The position numbers were made by a program, and so were the translations under genes. Positions 17,312 to 26,406 of a stretch of DNA of 64,000 nt are shown here, piece by piece; position 1 is the first letter of the stretch; every line of letters begins with the position of its first letter. Source of the stretch: Lachnospiraceae bacterium (GTDB taxonomy: Bacteria; Bacillota; Clostridia; Lachnospirales; Lachnospiraceae). The DNA lies in assembly GCA_024691425.1 (NCBI GenBank), contig JAILNQ010000081.1:1-64000 (forward strand), written 5' to 3'. Below the pieces are notes generated by a model. The model had not been told where the DNA came from, searched no databases, and saw nothing but the letters and a program-made list of their open reading frames with translations.

Positions 17312-17975
17312 GTCCGTTATCCGTCCCTTCCTCCGGGAAAACAATAAGCTCCCCGTCAATTTCTGCATATACCGCCGGCACGGGCTCAGAAATCCTCGCC
17401 CTTCCGGAAGTTATGTCGGTCACGTCATCAGAGTATCTTCCCGGATCATCAGTCAGTACCGTGATCGTAACGTTCTCTCCCCAGTCCGTGTTCTTTATCC
17501 TATAGCACTTTTTCGCGGCCATGTTAGTGATCTTTCCCGAATCATTGTAATCGCATTCGGCCGTTACCGAAAATCCCTGCACCTTTCTTATCACCGTGCA
17601 GTCTGCAAGACCGGCTTTTACTGCGGCAGAATAAGCCCTGACAAGTCCTCCGGTGCCGAGCAGCGTTCCGCCGAAATATCTCGTCACAACAACGCATGCA
17701 TTCGTCACATGCTCCGCGGCAAGAACGTCGAGCATCGGACGCCCTGCGGTTCCTGACGGTTCTCCGTCATCGGAGCATCTTGTTTTATCACCGTTTTTCC
17801 CGATAATGAAAGCGCTGCAGTTATGCCGGGCATCCCAGTACTTCTTCTTCATTGCGGCAATAAAATCCGCGGCCTCCTCTTCTGAGGAGACCGGCTGAAT
17901 CGTTGCTATGAAGCGGGATTTTTTTTCTTCGATCTCACCCGTCCCGCCTTTATGAAGATCATACCAGTCCGCCAT
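17304..17975 (-). CDS. YigZ / IMPACT family protein
   Basis: 223 residues from the ATG at 17975, one base after the PBP stop codon. The longer frame upstream only shadows the Ala/Gln-rich end of the PBP. The IMPACT N-domain motif KKSRFIATI begins it. The signature SDDGEPSGTAGRPMLD and the ACVVVTRYFGGTLLGTGGLVRAY strand-helix follow. A smaller C-terminal ferredoxin-like domain (about 140-205) completes it. Members are implicated in translation control, but the bacterial role is unsettled. Ends with an 8-base overlap into mgtE. Confidence 0.93.
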   Translation of the reverse strand: MADWYDLHKGGTGEIEEKKSRFIATIQPVSSEEEAADFIAAMKKKYWDARHNCSAFIIGKNGDKTRCSDDGEPSGTAGRPMLDVLAAEHVTNACVVVTRYFGGTLLGTGGLVRAYSAAVKAGLADCTVIRKVQGFSVTAECDYNDSGKITNMAAKKCYRIKNTDWGENVTITVLTDDPGRYSDDVTDITSGRARISEPVPAVYAEIDGELIVFPEEGTDNGHG

Positions 17976-17976
17976 A

Positions 17977-20634
17977 TCACTGACCGAGCGCGGCCTGTGC
18001 CGCCGCTGCCGCGTTTGCCGCATTGAGCGCGTCGAGAAGCGCCTGCTGCTGTGCCGCCGCCGCTGCCTGAGCAGCCGCCGCTGCGGCCGGATCCATACCC
18101 GCGGCATTCATCATGGCCTGAGCCTGTATCAGGTTATAGTAATCCTGCGCGCTGACTCCGTTTATCAGACTGTGCTCGCAGAATCCATCCGCCGTAGGAG
18201 TTCCCTCATATGCATACGGACATGTTGCCGTTGCCTTCTGTCCTGTCATCGCGCAGACGAGGCCTGTATCGAAGATATCTCCGTAATGGTTCGTGCACGG
18301 CTCCGTAGGAACCGTTCCGGCCGCGAAGTATTCAGTTACTGCGCAGCCGTCCGCACGGCATATGTCAGTAACGAGTCCGCCCGTCTTCTTGCAGACGGTA
18401 GCCGTCGTTATTCCCTCCGGCATAGTGAACGACTTGTATTCCTTGTCTTCATGGATGCGGCCCATTATCGCCTTCCAGAGTATCTTGGCCGTGTTCGTCT
18501 CTCCGCTGCCGTTCATGTGGACGTTGTTGTCGTATCCGCTCCATGTGCAGCATGTCAGATACGGCGTGAATCCCGAGAACCAAACGTCGACATTGCTCGT
18601 CGTAGTACCTGTCTTACCGGCGATCGCCATGTTGCCGAAGTTTACTCTCGCACCGGTACCTTTTGTTACAACGTCCTCCATGGCATCAGTGAGCAGGAAT
18701 GCCGTCGTTTCTTTCAGCACGCGCCTCGTCTTCGGCACGTTATCTATGAGCACGTTTCCGTCATGGTCGATGATCTTCGTGTAGAACATCGGCTTTATGT
18801 ACGTTCCCCCGTTCGCTATCGTAGCAAACGCAGCAGCGAGTTCAATGTTCGTAACACCGTCAGTGAGTCCGCCGAGCGCGAGCGCCTGCGTGATATCAGA
18901 TGAGATGCTGCCGTCGCTCTCGGTCCTTCTTTCGACGAGAGTCGAGAAACCGAAGTTGAGAAGGTAATCGAAACCGAGCTGCGGAGTGATCTCCGTTATC
19001 GTCTTGACCGCAACGATATTGAGCGACTGCTCGATACCGTATCTGTATGTACAGATTCCTTTGTAGCCGTTGTACCAGTTCTTTACCGGACGTCCGTTAG
19101 CATAGCTGTACGGTTCATCCACCTGTGACGAGGCAAGTGATTTTCCGGCCGCGTCAAGCGCGGGCGCATATGCTGCGAGAACCTTGAAGCAAGATCCGGG
19201 CTGACGCTTCGTATCAGTCGCCCTGTTGAGCGTCAGCGATGCCTTCTTCGCACCACGTCCGCCGACTATCGCCTTCACTTCGCCCGTCGACTGCTCTATG
19301 ATCGTAACGCTCGCCTGAGGCTGCGGAGTGAGCGAAATGGATTCAGTGATGAACTTGTAATCAGGCTGCTCCACATCCGCCTTGAATTCCTCAATCGCGG
19401 CGTATGCCTCATCTTCTGTGTCGAAAATGCAGTTGAATCCGTTTCCTCTCTTTTCTTTGAAGTGCTTTTCGAAATACTGCGTAGAAAAGTTGACTGCATC
19501 ATTTTCGGAATCGGTATATGAAGCTTCGTATTTCAGGTAGTATCTCGTGTTCGGAGGATAGTTCTCTTCGTTTGCGAACTCCTCGTCGCATATGCTCTGG
19601 ATTGCAGGATCCTGAGTCGTGAATATCGAAAGCCCTCCGCTGTAGAGCGCATTGTACGCCTGAGTATATGAATACCCGAGGTTCTCCTGCAGGTCGTTCA
19701 GAACCTGCTCGGTAAGCTCATCTACAAAGTATGAATAGATGGTCTTCTTTTCGACCTTTTCGTTAACGACCTGTATGCGCGAATAAACATCATCGGCCAT
19801 CGCCTCCGCAAACTGCGCTTCATTTATGTATCCCTGGTCGCGCATCTTCGTCAGCACTTCTTCCCTTCTTTTCGCATTGTTGTCAGGATGCGAAATCGGA
19901 TTCCATTTTGAAGGGTTCTGCGTGATGCACGCGATGACCGCGCTCTCGGATATGTTCAGGTCGGATACGTTCTTTCCGAAATATCTCTGCGATGCGGCCT
20001 GGACGCCGAGCGTTCCCTGGCCGAGGTTTATAGTGTTGAGATAGTTCTCAAGTATCTGATCCTTGGTCATCAGCTTTTCAAGCTGAACCGCGCAGTACTG
20101 CTCCTGGAACTTACGCTTGAACTTGTCGACCAAGCTGCTCTCTTCTGTCCAAGAAGTGAACACGTTGTTCTTGAGGAGCTGCTGCGTGATAGTTGAAGCA
20201 CCCTGGTGGAGATTGCCGCCGAGCGCCTTCACGCCCGCACGCATGATACCTTTTATGTCGATACCGTTATGCGCGTAGAATCTCTCATCCTCTATCGCAA
20301 CAAAAGCATGCTGCATGTCGAGCGGGATCTTGTCGAGCTTGACATACACACGGTTCGAGTTTTCGGCGATGAGCTTCGTGACCTGGTTTCCCTCGCTGTC
20401 GTAAACGGTCGTCGAATAGCCGGCAGGCGCAACGTCAACATTGGAAATATCGGGAGCAGTGTCAACGACTCCCATGAAAAGTCCTATGCCCGCGCACAAT
20501 CCGATCACTCCTGCGAGGACCGCGCCGAACGTTATGGTCGCAAAAAGGCTGACTCCGCAGAATTTCCCGATCTTCGTGGTCGGGGAGTTCATGGCCTTCT
20601 GGCGTTTTTTAATCCCTCTTCTGCTGTAATTCAT
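17977..20634 (-). CDS. Class A penicillin-binding protein (PBP1A-like)
   Basis: 885 residues. A basic cytoplasmic N-terminus and one membrane helix (about 27-55) precede a GT51 glycosyltransferase domain with catalytic Glu115 in AIEDERFYAHNGID and the QGASTITQQL motif. The transpeptidase domain has SxxK at Ser481-Lys484 (PGSCFK), SLN at 537-539 and KTGTT near 670. It polymerises and crosslinks peptidoglycan outside the membrane. The C-terminus carries a Cys-containing segment (about 740-820) and ends with a low-complexity Ala/Gln tail (about 840-885), a variable feature. The gene upstream is a degenerate-receiver protein; YigZ follows after one base. Confidence 0.96.
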   Translation of the reverse strand: MNYSRRGIKKRQKAMNSPTTKIGKFCGVSLFATITFGAVLAGVIGLCAGIGLFMGVVDTAPDISNVDVAPAGYSTTVYDSEGNQVTKLIAENSNRVYVKLDKIPLDMQHAFVAIEDERFYAHNGIDIKGIMRAGVKALGGNLHQGASTITQQLLKNNVFTSWTEESSLVDKFKRKFQEQYCAVQLEKLMTKDQILENYLNTINLGQGTLGVQAASQRYFGKNVSDLNISESAVIACITQNPSKWNPISHPDNNAKRREEVLTKMRDQGYINEAQFAEAMADDVYSRIQVVNEKVEKKTIYSYFVDELTEQVLNDLQENLGYSYTQAYNALYSGGLSIFTTQDPAIQSICDEEFANEENYPPNTRYYLKYEASYTDSENDAVNFSTQYFEKHFKEKRGNGFNCIFDTEDEAYAAIEEFKADVEQPDYKFITESISLTPQPQASVTIIEQSTGEVKAIVGGRGAKKASLTLNRATDTKRQPGSCFKVLAAYAPALDAAGKSLASSQVDEPYSYANGRPVKNWYNGYKGICTYRYGIEQSLNIVAVKTITEITPQLGFDYLLNFGFSTLVERRTESDGSISSDITQALALGGLTDGVTNIELAAAFATIANGGTYIKPMFYTKIIDHDGNVLIDNVPKTRRVLKETTAFLLTDAMEDVVTKGTGARVNFGNMAIAGKTGTTTSNVDVWFSGFTPYLTCCTWSGYDNNVHMNGSGETNTAKILWKAIMGRIHEDKEYKSFTMPEGITTATVCKKTGGLVTDICRADGCAVTEYFAAGTVPTEPCTNHYGDIFDTGLVCAMTGQKATATCPYAYEGTPTADGFCEHSLINGVSAQDYYNLIQAQAMMNAAGMDPAAAAAAQAAAAAQQQALLDALNAANAAAAAQAALGQ

Positions 20635-20664
20635 AAATGATCCTCAAAGCTTTATTGTAGCAAA

Positions 20665-21657
20665 CTAAAGGGTTATGTGCAATTCGTATGTCCACCCGCC
20701 CGGGGTGTCGTATCTCTCGTATTCATCGATTATGTTGGTGAGTATGCTCGCTATGTACAGCTGAATATCGACGGGTATGTCCGTTTTCCTCGTTCCGGTC
20801 ACGTTCAGCTTGTATTCGCACTTCTTTGACGTGACGTAACGGCTGTCGACGTTCAGGACGGCCTTATCGCACTTATATGCTTCTATCACCGCCAGTATCC
20901 AGAGCGAGAAAGTCAGGTCCGCCATCGCATATCTGCCCACATCGCCGTACAGGCAGCTCTTGACTTCGCCTATGCTGACGCCGTCATTGTTCTTCACCGC
21001 ATCAGTCATGTTGTCATATATCGTCTTTTTGAGATCCGATGTCCTGAAGTATTCGGTCGTCTGAAGACGGAGCATCTTGTCGCACGATCTCCTGACGAAA
21101 TTGCTGTAGGTACTGCCGTAATCCCTGCGCTTTAAGAACGCATCGAGAACTCTGTTGAAGAACGGGGCGATCTTGTTGTAGCTGTACTGCTGACGGAGAA
21201 GCGAATTCTTGAGCCTCTCGATCGTATCCGCGAATTCCTTCTCATCATTTTCGAGTTCATCCATTCTTCTGACGAGATCCCTGTGCAAAAAAGCCTCGTC
21301 TATGGAAGCCTGCACTCCCTCGACTATCTCCTCTATGTTCCACGGCGGAAGGAAAACCTTGCGCACGCAGTCCTCGTTCACGATTATGGGCACGTATTTC
21401 GGATCCGTCAGATCCATGCAGACGTCAAGTATCATATCGGGGTATTCCTTCGCGCACTTCTTAACAAAGTCGTGCACCCTCATGTCGGGAATGAACCCGT
21501 CGGTGAGTGTCAGGCAGAATTCCCTCTGCGAAAGAAGCTCAAAGGCATCCGCCGCCGAAGCCGCATAGATGAACTCTATTCCTACGTCGTTGAACCTTCC
21601 TTTGAGGTTGGTCGCTATTCTTTCATTTGCCTGCAGATAAAGAATGCTCTTGTCCAT
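20665..21657 (-). CDS. Protein with degenerate receiver-like N-terminus, function unknown
   Basis: 330 residues. The N-terminal ~115 have a receiver-like alternation of strands and helices (SILYLQAN, then CLTLTDGFIPD, then VRKVFLPPW). The acidic pair of a true receiver is replaced by QAN, while an Asp remains in LTDGF. A coiled-coil helix (about 118-150) follows, then an alpha/beta region (180-330) with NFVRRSCDKMLRL and a strand-rich C-terminus loosely resembling a kinase ATPase lid. I cannot name the family. GGAG lies 6 bases before the ATG. Likely first gene of the unit with PBP, YigZ, mgtE and typA. Confidence 0.7.
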   Translation of the reverse strand: MDKSILYLQANERIATNLKGRFNDVGIEFIYAASAADAFELLSQREFCLTLTDGFIPDMRVHDFVKKCAKEYPDMILDVCMDLTDPKYVPIIVNEDCVRKVFLPPWNIEEIVEGVQASIDEAFLHRDLVRRMDELENDEKEFADTIERLKNSLLRQQYSYNKIAPFFNRVLDAFLKRRDYGSTYSNFVRRSCDKMLRLQTTEYFRTSDLKKTIYDNMTDAVKNNDGVSIGEVKSCLYGDVGRYAMADLTFSLWILAVIEAYKCDKAVLNVDSRYVTSKKCEYKLNVTGTRKTDIPVDIQLYIASILTNIIDEYERYDTPGGWTYELHITL

Positions 21658-21709
21658 TGCCGCTCCAAAAGATGAATTAGCCGAATATGCCTACAGAAAA
21701 TCAGTATAT

Positions 21710-21715
21710 ATTATA
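21710..21715 (-). promoter_or_regulatory. -10 box (TATAAT) for the receiver-like/PBP unit
   Basis: A perfect TATAAT on the minus strand, 53 bases upstream of the ATG at 21657. No good -35 is visible at 16-18 bases. This gap (21658-21868) otherwise holds only the htpG terminator. Confidence 0.45.
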
Positions 21716-21768
21716 CCACTATTTCCCGCCGAAAACACAATATATTGTTATTTTTTCATCTGCGCATA

Positions 21769-21796
21769 CAAAAAACACAGGATTTTGCTCCTGTGT
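21769..21796 (-). terminator. htpG terminator
   Basis: Perfect 8-base stem ACACAGGA (21775-21782) / TCCTGTGT (21789-21796) with a 6-base loop. On the minus strand it is followed by a T-run, 73 bases after the htpG stop. Confidence 0.85.
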
Positions 21797-21868
21797 TTTC
21801 TGTAAAATGCGGATTATCCGTATTTTCAGTTTATTTCCAATAACCCCGTCCCCTAGAACCGCTGGCGC

Positions 21869-23971
21869 CTACTTCGCGAGTTTCAGCATTATCTCGTTGC
21901 TTCTTGCCACGAAATTCGTCATCGCTTCTGCCGAAAGCGGCCTGTTGGACATGACTGCAAGGTCGTAGAGCTGAGCGGCGAAGAGCTGAGCATCCTTTGT
22001 CGTCTTATGCTCGAGAAGGTATTTCACGAGTTCATTGCGGCTGTTGAGCACGAGCGTCTCGCCCTCTGAGCCGAACATGCCCATGTCCATTCCGCCTGCT
22101 GCATACATCTTCATCATATCCTGCATGCGTCTCGCTTCTTCAGATATCGTAAGGACTGATGAGATGTTCTCGTTCTTCAGCGCCTCGAGCTTGACATTCA
22201 GCTTGTCGTTTGAAAGCGCCTTGTGGAACAGTTTCGCAAGCGCCTTCTCATCCTTCTCGGTCTGCTTTGCGTCCTCTTCCGCCGTCTCTTCCTTCGAGGA
22301 ATCAGTGATGGCGGCATCTATCCTCATGAACTTGACGTCCTCGTTCTTCGATTCGAGCTGGCTGATGAACGGCTGGTCGATGTTATGAGTAAGAACGACC
22401 GCATCCATTCCCTGCTCGCGGAACATGTTGATGTACTGGCTCTGCTGCTGCAGATCGGTGACGTAATATACAGTCTTCCTGACTTTTTCCTTCTCTCCCT
22501 CTTTGCCGGCTTCTTCGTCTTCTGTCTTCTCTTCATCGACGATCTCGGCTTCGACAGTCTCGCCGTCCTCGCCGGTCGCTTCCTGCGTCTTCTTCTCAGG
22601 AAGCTCGAGGCATTCAGGCAGCGTCATGTACTTGCCGTCGATATCCTTGAAAAGGATGTAGTCAGTCATCTTCTCGCAGAACTTATCGTCCTTCAGGCAT
22701 CCGTACTTGATGAACGGGCTGATGTCATCCCAGTATTTCTCGTATTCTTCCTTTTCAGTCTTGCACATTCCGGCAAGCTTGTCGGCTACCTTCTTCGTGA
22801 TGTAGTCGCTTATCTTCTGCACGAATCCGTCATTCTGGAGCGCTGACCTTGATACGTTGAGCGGAAGATCCGGACAGTCGATGACGCCCTTTAAGAGCAT
22901 AAGGAACTCCGGTATGACCTCCTTGATGTTGTCGGCGATGAACACCTGGTTGTTGTAAAGCTTTATAACGCCCTCGATCGACTCATATTCCATGTTGATC
23001 TTCGGGAAATAGAGAATGCCCTTTAAGTTGAACGGATAATCCATGTTCAGATGTATCCAGAAGAGCGGCTCCTTGTAGTCCATGAAGACTTTGCGGTAGA
23101 ACTCGAGATATTCTTCCTTCGTGCAGTCGCTCGGGTGCTTCGCCCATAAAGGCGACGGATCGTTTATCGGCACCTCGCGGCGCACGATTTTCGCCATCTC
23201 TTTTGCAGGGCTTATCTCGACCTTTTCCTTCTTTCCGTCCTTCCCCTGCTCTTCGTACTTCGCTTCCTCGGTGTATCTTTCGATGACCTTGTCCTTCTCG
23301 GTCACTTCGTCGGCCGGGATGTTGTCGTACTTCTCCTCTTCGCCTTCTTTCTTGAGGAAAATCTTAACGGGCATGAATGAGCAGTACTTCTTCAGCACTT
23401 CCCTCATCCTGTATTCGTTGCAGAACTCGAGCGAATCCTCGTTAAGGAACAGCGTGACGGTCGTTCCGACTTCCGTCCTGTCCCCGTCATCCATGGAGTA
23501 CTCGGTGCCTCCGTCGCACTCCCAGTGGACTGCCTTTGCGCCCTCTTTGAACGAAAGCGTGTCGATATGCACTTCATCGGCGACCATGAACGATGAATAG
23601 AATCCGAGTCCGAAATGCCCGATTATCTGATCGTCGCCGGTTTTGTCCTTGTATTTGTCAAGGAAAGCCGTAGCGCCTGAGAACGCGATCTGCGTAATGT
23701 ATTCCTCGACCTCGTCGGCATCCATTCCGAGACCTGTATCGGAAAAGCTGACCTTCTTGTTCTCGGGATCCACTACTATTCGGATCTCCATATCCTTCCC
23801 TTCGGGAATGCTGTACTGTCCGATGACATCGAGCTTCTTGAGCTTCGTGATGGCATCGCAGCCGTTGCTCACGAGCTCTCTCGCGAAGATATCATGATCG
23901 GAATACATCCACTTCTTGATTATCGGGAAAATATTCTCGCTGTTGATGGATAAACTGCCTTTTTTAGCCAT
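21869..23971 (-). CDS. htpG: HSP90-family chaperone HtpG
   Basis: 700 residues from the ATG at 23971 (MAKKGSLSINSENIF). GAGG is 8 bases away, whereas the upstream ATG has almost no spacing. GHKL ATPase domain with ELVSNGCDAITK, the SDTGLGMDADE lid and GHFGLGFYSSFMVAD. Then the middle domain (ILYFPKINMEYE, LPLNVSRSALQ) and the C-terminal dimerisation domain. A highly charged insert rich in Glu and Lys around residues 460-500 separates middle subdomains and is longer than in E. coli HtpG. Preceded by a strong promoter and a CIRCE element. Confidence 0.98.
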   Translation of the reverse strand: MAKKGSLSINSENIFPIIKKWMYSDHDIFARELVSNGCDAITKLKKLDVIGQYSIPEGKDMEIRIVVDPENKKVSFSDTGLGMDADEVEEYITQIAFSGATAFLDKYKDKTGDDQIIGHFGLGFYSSFMVADEVHIDTLSFKEGAKAVHWECDGGTEYSMDDGDRTEVGTTVTLFLNEDSLEFCNEYRMREVLKKYCSFMPVKIFLKKEGEEEKYDNIPADEVTEKDKVIERYTEEAKYEEQGKDGKKEKVEISPAKEMAKIVRREVPINDPSPLWAKHPSDCTKEEYLEFYRKVFMDYKEPLFWIHLNMDYPFNLKGILYFPKINMEYESIEGVIKLYNNQVFIADNIKEVIPEFLMLLKGVIDCPDLPLNVSRSALQNDGFVQKISDYITKKVADKLAGMCKTEKEEYEKYWDDISPFIKYGCLKDDKFCEKMTDYILFKDIDGKYMTLPECLELPEKKTQEATGEDGETVEAEIVDEEKTEDEEAGKEGEKEKVRKTVYYVTDLQQQSQYINMFREQGMDAVVLTHNIDQPFISQLESKNEDVKFMRIDAAITDSSKEETAEEDAKQTEKDEKALAKLFHKALSNDKLNVKLEALKNENISSVLTISEEARRMQDMMKMYAAGGMDMGMFGSEGETLVLNSRNELVKYLLEHKTTKDAQLFAAQLYDLAVMSNRPLSAEAMTNFVARSNEIMLKLAK

Positions 23972-24013
23972 GATCATTACCTCTTTTCTTGTATCATATT
24001 TCCTTCAGAAAGA

Positions 24014-24042
24014 ATGATAACCCCGCGGAAGTCGAGTGTCAA
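24014..24042 (-). promoter_or_regulatory. Sigma-A-type promoter of htpG
   Basis: Minus-strand TTGACA (24042-24037), 17 bases, TATCAT (24019-24014), 42 bases upstream of the chosen ATG. The CIRCE element lies just upstream of the -35. Confidence 0.85.
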
Positions 24043-24049
24043 GAAAAAT

Positions 24050-24076
24050 TTAGCACTCAACTTGGTTGAGTGCTAA
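24050..24076. promoter_or_regulatory. CIRCE operator (HrcA site) doubling as a terminator hairpin
   Basis: Exact TTAGCACTC-N9-GAGTGCTAA. The nine-base spacer is itself symmetric at its ends (AAC/GTT), so the inverted repeat extends to 12 bases per arm with a 3-base loop. On the minus strand the hairpin is followed by ATTTTT, the form of an intrinsic terminator. The first arm encodes the last codons of the PrsA-like foldase, whose TGA lies inside the element. It is 7 bases upstream of the htpG -35 box. HrcA repressor binds such elements; a position upstream of -35 rather than over the promoter or leader is atypical. Confidence 0.93.
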
Positions 24077-25139
24077 CAATCGTAAAATACTTATCGTAGA
24101 TTTCGAAGAAGTCCGTGGTCGTCACGGCTCCTCCTGAATTGTAATGTATGCTGTCCCACAGAGGTTTGTTCAGATTCGATGTGAGCGTCGCGACGAAGCT
24201 GTTGTACACTTCATCGAATGCCTCCTGCTTGCGCTTCTCGACGATCTTTATCTTGTTCGCATCGGTCTCTTCAGGATTGAACGTGGTTATGCAGTAAATA
24301 AGATGATAACCGTAATCGGTCTCGACTATGTCGCTGACCTCTCCTGCTCCGAGATTGAACGCCGCCTCCTCGAACGCCTCCGGCATCACGCCGCGCCCGA
24401 AGCTGTATTCGTTGCGCGTATCCTCATTATAATCGGCGGCAAGCATCTCGAACGCCTCGCCGTCTGCGATCCTCTGCTGTATCTGCGCGATGCGTGAAAG
24501 AGCGCTCTTCTTCTCCTCTTCGTTGTACGGAATCCTCGTTCCGTTCGCATCGAGCCTGTACGTCTTTATCAGTATGGTCCTGACGGTGATCGTTCTTGCC
24601 TCGTCATCGCTGATCTCGGGATTGATCTCCGCAGTCACCGCTTCGTAAAGCTTGTTCGCCGTCGCGAACTCCCTGTAGAGCTTAGCGATCGTATCAGCAT
24701 CAACATCGAGGTAGCTTCTCTCGGCATCGGTCAGAGTATCGTAATACTCCCTTGCAGCCGCGGCAGCCTTGGCCTCCTCATTCTCATCGAGCGAAACATT
24801 GTACTCACTGGCGAGAAGGTTCATCGTCTTTATCTGGGCGATCCTTGCTAAGATGTTGTCCTTGTACGAATCCTCGAGCGTGCCGTCGCCGACCGGAACC
24901 GTCCATATGCGGTTTCCGAAAACCTCGCTGTACTGATTTTCAGAGTTCGCGAGATACACCATTATCTCGTTCTTCATGCATGGGTGCCCTTCAAGACGGA
25001 ACACCTCGTCCTCGAGAAAATCGCTCGTCAGCACGACCTCGGTCGGGAGCGTGTCCCTTCCGCATCCAATAAGAGCAAAGCAACAGATAGCAAATATGGC
25101 AGCTCTACTGAATATCGATCTTCGAGCCATCTTTGTCAT
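24057..25139 (-). CDS. PrsA-like lipoprotein peptidyl-prolyl isomerase (parvulin)
   Basis: About 360 residues from the ATG at 25139; an ATG three codons later (25130) is also possible, while the TTG further upstream is less likely. A basic N-terminus and hydrophobic stretch end in lipobox FALIGC, so the mature protein is lipid-anchored outside the membrane. A SurA/PrsA-like helical region (about 60-170) precedes a parvulin domain (about 185-310) with VRTILIKTY, FEMLAADYNED and the ADYGYHLIY-type strand (VETDYGYHLIY). It folds secreted proteins. It overlaps the upstream gene, and its last codons lie in the CIRCE repeat. Confidence 0.88.
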   Translation of the reverse strand: MTKMARRSIFSRAAIFAICCFALIGCGRDTLPTEVVLTSDFLEDEVFRLEGHPCMKNEIMVYLANSENQYSEVFGNRIWTVPVGDGTLEDSYKDNILARIAQIKTMNLLASEYNVSLDENEEAKAAAAAREYYDTLTDAERSYLDVDADTIAKLYREFATANKLYEAVTAEINPEISDDEARTITVRTILIKTYRLDANGTRIPYNEEEKKSALSRIAQIQQRIADGEAFEMLAADYNEDTRNEYSFGRGVMPEAFEEAAFNLGAGEVSDIVETDYGYHLIYCITTFNPEETDANKIKIVEKRKQEAFDEVYNSFVATLTSNLNKPLWDSIHYNSGGAVTTTDFFEIYDKYFTIVSTQPS

Positions 25140-25527
25140 CTTTGTCAAAATCCTCGAATTCAAAATCGCTCGTTTCTTTCTTGTCTTTAACCAGTCCTAC
25201 GCCGCGTGCGGCATCCTCAGCCTTCGTCATGATATCCTGAGCAGCTGATTTTACAGCCTTCTTGAGAGTGTTCTTGCCGTCAGCTGCAGCTTCCTTGAGA
25301 TCCTCTGCCGTCTTCTTGACGTCATCTGCAACTTCCTTCACGTCTTCCTTGAACTCGGGATCGAGCGAAACATATGAGCGCTCGCTGCCTTCACCCTCGT
25401 CATCCTTATCGGCGTCGCAAGGGCAGGCCTTGTCCTTGTCCTTGTTCATCTCGCAGAAATACCATAATCCTGCAAGTGCGGCTCCTGTTATTCCTACGAA
25501 TGTTACGAATTTTCCGAACCCTTTCAT
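25105..25527 (-). CDS. YtxH-like small membrane protein with coiled coil
   Basis: 140 residues. An N-terminal hydrophobic segment (FVTFVGITGAALAGLWYF, about 7-24) is followed by a Lys/Asp-rich linker with CPCD. An amphipathic Ala/Lys/Glu helix (about 57-115) of the VKKTAEDLKEAA type gives way to an acidic tail. Topology and composition resemble YtxH-type or apolipophorin-like stress proteins; no catalytic motif is seen. AAGGAG lies 8 bases before the ATG, which overlaps the stop of the DUF2225 gene by four bases. It sits between two envelope/stress genes. Confidence 0.75.
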   Translation of the reverse strand: MKGFGKFVTFVGITGAALAGLWYFCEMNKDKDKACPCDADKDDEGEGSERSYVSLDPEFKEDVKEVADDVKKTAEDLKEAAADGKNTLKKAVKSAAQDIMTKAEDAARGVGLVKDKKETSDFEFEDFDKDDKDGSKIDIQ

Positions 25528-26387
25528 GAGAATTCTCCTTTCATCTTCATCTGCTCAAGAACCATTTCCTTGAGATCTCTTGTGCGGTCCTTTATCCTGC
25601 TGTTCGCAGCCTTGTTCGTCAGTATTCCGGAGATCAGCTTCTGTGCCGTATCGAACTCCCCGAACCTCGTAGCAAGAACTGCGATAAGATAATCCACGGT
25701 GACTTCATCCATTCCGGCGATCGGGAAATTCTCCTTCTGACGCGCGCTCACGAATCCTTCATATGCGGCCTTCAGGGCCTCGTTTTCATCTTTGTTGAGC
25801 TCCGTGACCTGCTCATCATAATCAGGCGCATCAACAGGAATGGTTTCCCTCTTTCCTCTCATAACCCAGCCCATCTTGAGGCATACATAGGCTTTCTCGC
25901 TGTCCTTCGCATGCTTGACTATGGAAGATGCGAGCGCGAGCTGATATCTCTGAATGGCATCATCATAAGACAGTACCGGCGAATTCGAGACACCGCGCAC
26001 CCTTCCGCCTATCCCTTCTTTCAGAAGCTTTATCTGCGCCGACGGAAGCGCTGCGAAATACCTCGTCAGTACCGCATATCCGCAGTCCGGGCAGACAATG
26101 ACATCATATTTGGAGGGATCGAACTTGTCGTATTTAGGACGAAGGTCGGGATCCTGACCTATGAGCCTTGCTTTTCCTGTTCTTACGGCCCTGTACGAAA
26201 ACTTCTTATCGCACACCGGACACTGGACGGACTTGTCGAAAAGAACATCATTCTCATCGAATTCAGGCTCCGCCTTAGGCTTAGGCTCTTCACGTTTCGG
26301 TGCCTCAGGCTTCTTCTCCTCCTCAAATATTTCGGCTCCTTCAAGTTTTCCAAGGCCCATGTTTGACAATCCGTCTAATAAACCCAT
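25524..26387 (-). CDS. DUF2225 zinc-ribbon protein
   Basis: 287 residues. A charged N-terminus rich in Glu, Pro and Lys (20-45) leads to a DUF2225 domain with CPVCDKKF (CxxC) and IVCPDCGYAV (CxxC), probably binding one zinc. Helical TPR-like repeats follow to the C-terminus (about 110-285), with a long WVMRGKRET helix. DUF2225 proteins are common in Clostridia and have no assigned activity. Located between glnS and a YtxH-like gene in one operon. Confidence 0.87.
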   Translation of the reverse strand: MGLLDGLSNMGLGKLEGAEIFEEEKKPEAPKREEPKPKAEPEFDENDVLFDKSVQCPVCDKKFSYRAVRTGKARLIGQDPDLRPKYDKFDPSKYDVIVCPDCGYAVLTRYFAALPSAQIKLLKEGIGGRVRGVSNSPVLSYDDAIQRYQLALASSIVKHAKDSEKAYVCLKMGWVMRGKRETIPVDAPDYDEQVTELNKDENEALKAAYEGFVSARQKENFPIAGMDEVTVDYLIAVLATRFGEFDTAQKLISGILTNKAANSRIKDRTRDLKEMVLEQMKMKGEFS

Positions 26388-26406
26388 CTGTAACCTCCAG
26401 CTTCTA

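Noticed and set aside
17300-17320. M-box riboswitch controlling mgtE
   Set aside because: mgtE overlaps the YigZ gene, so there is no leader to hold one.
17976-18107. N-terminal extension of YigZ
   Set aside because: The Arg-rich 44 residues are a frame shadow of the Ala/Gln-rich end of the PBP; the family start fits the ATG at 17975.
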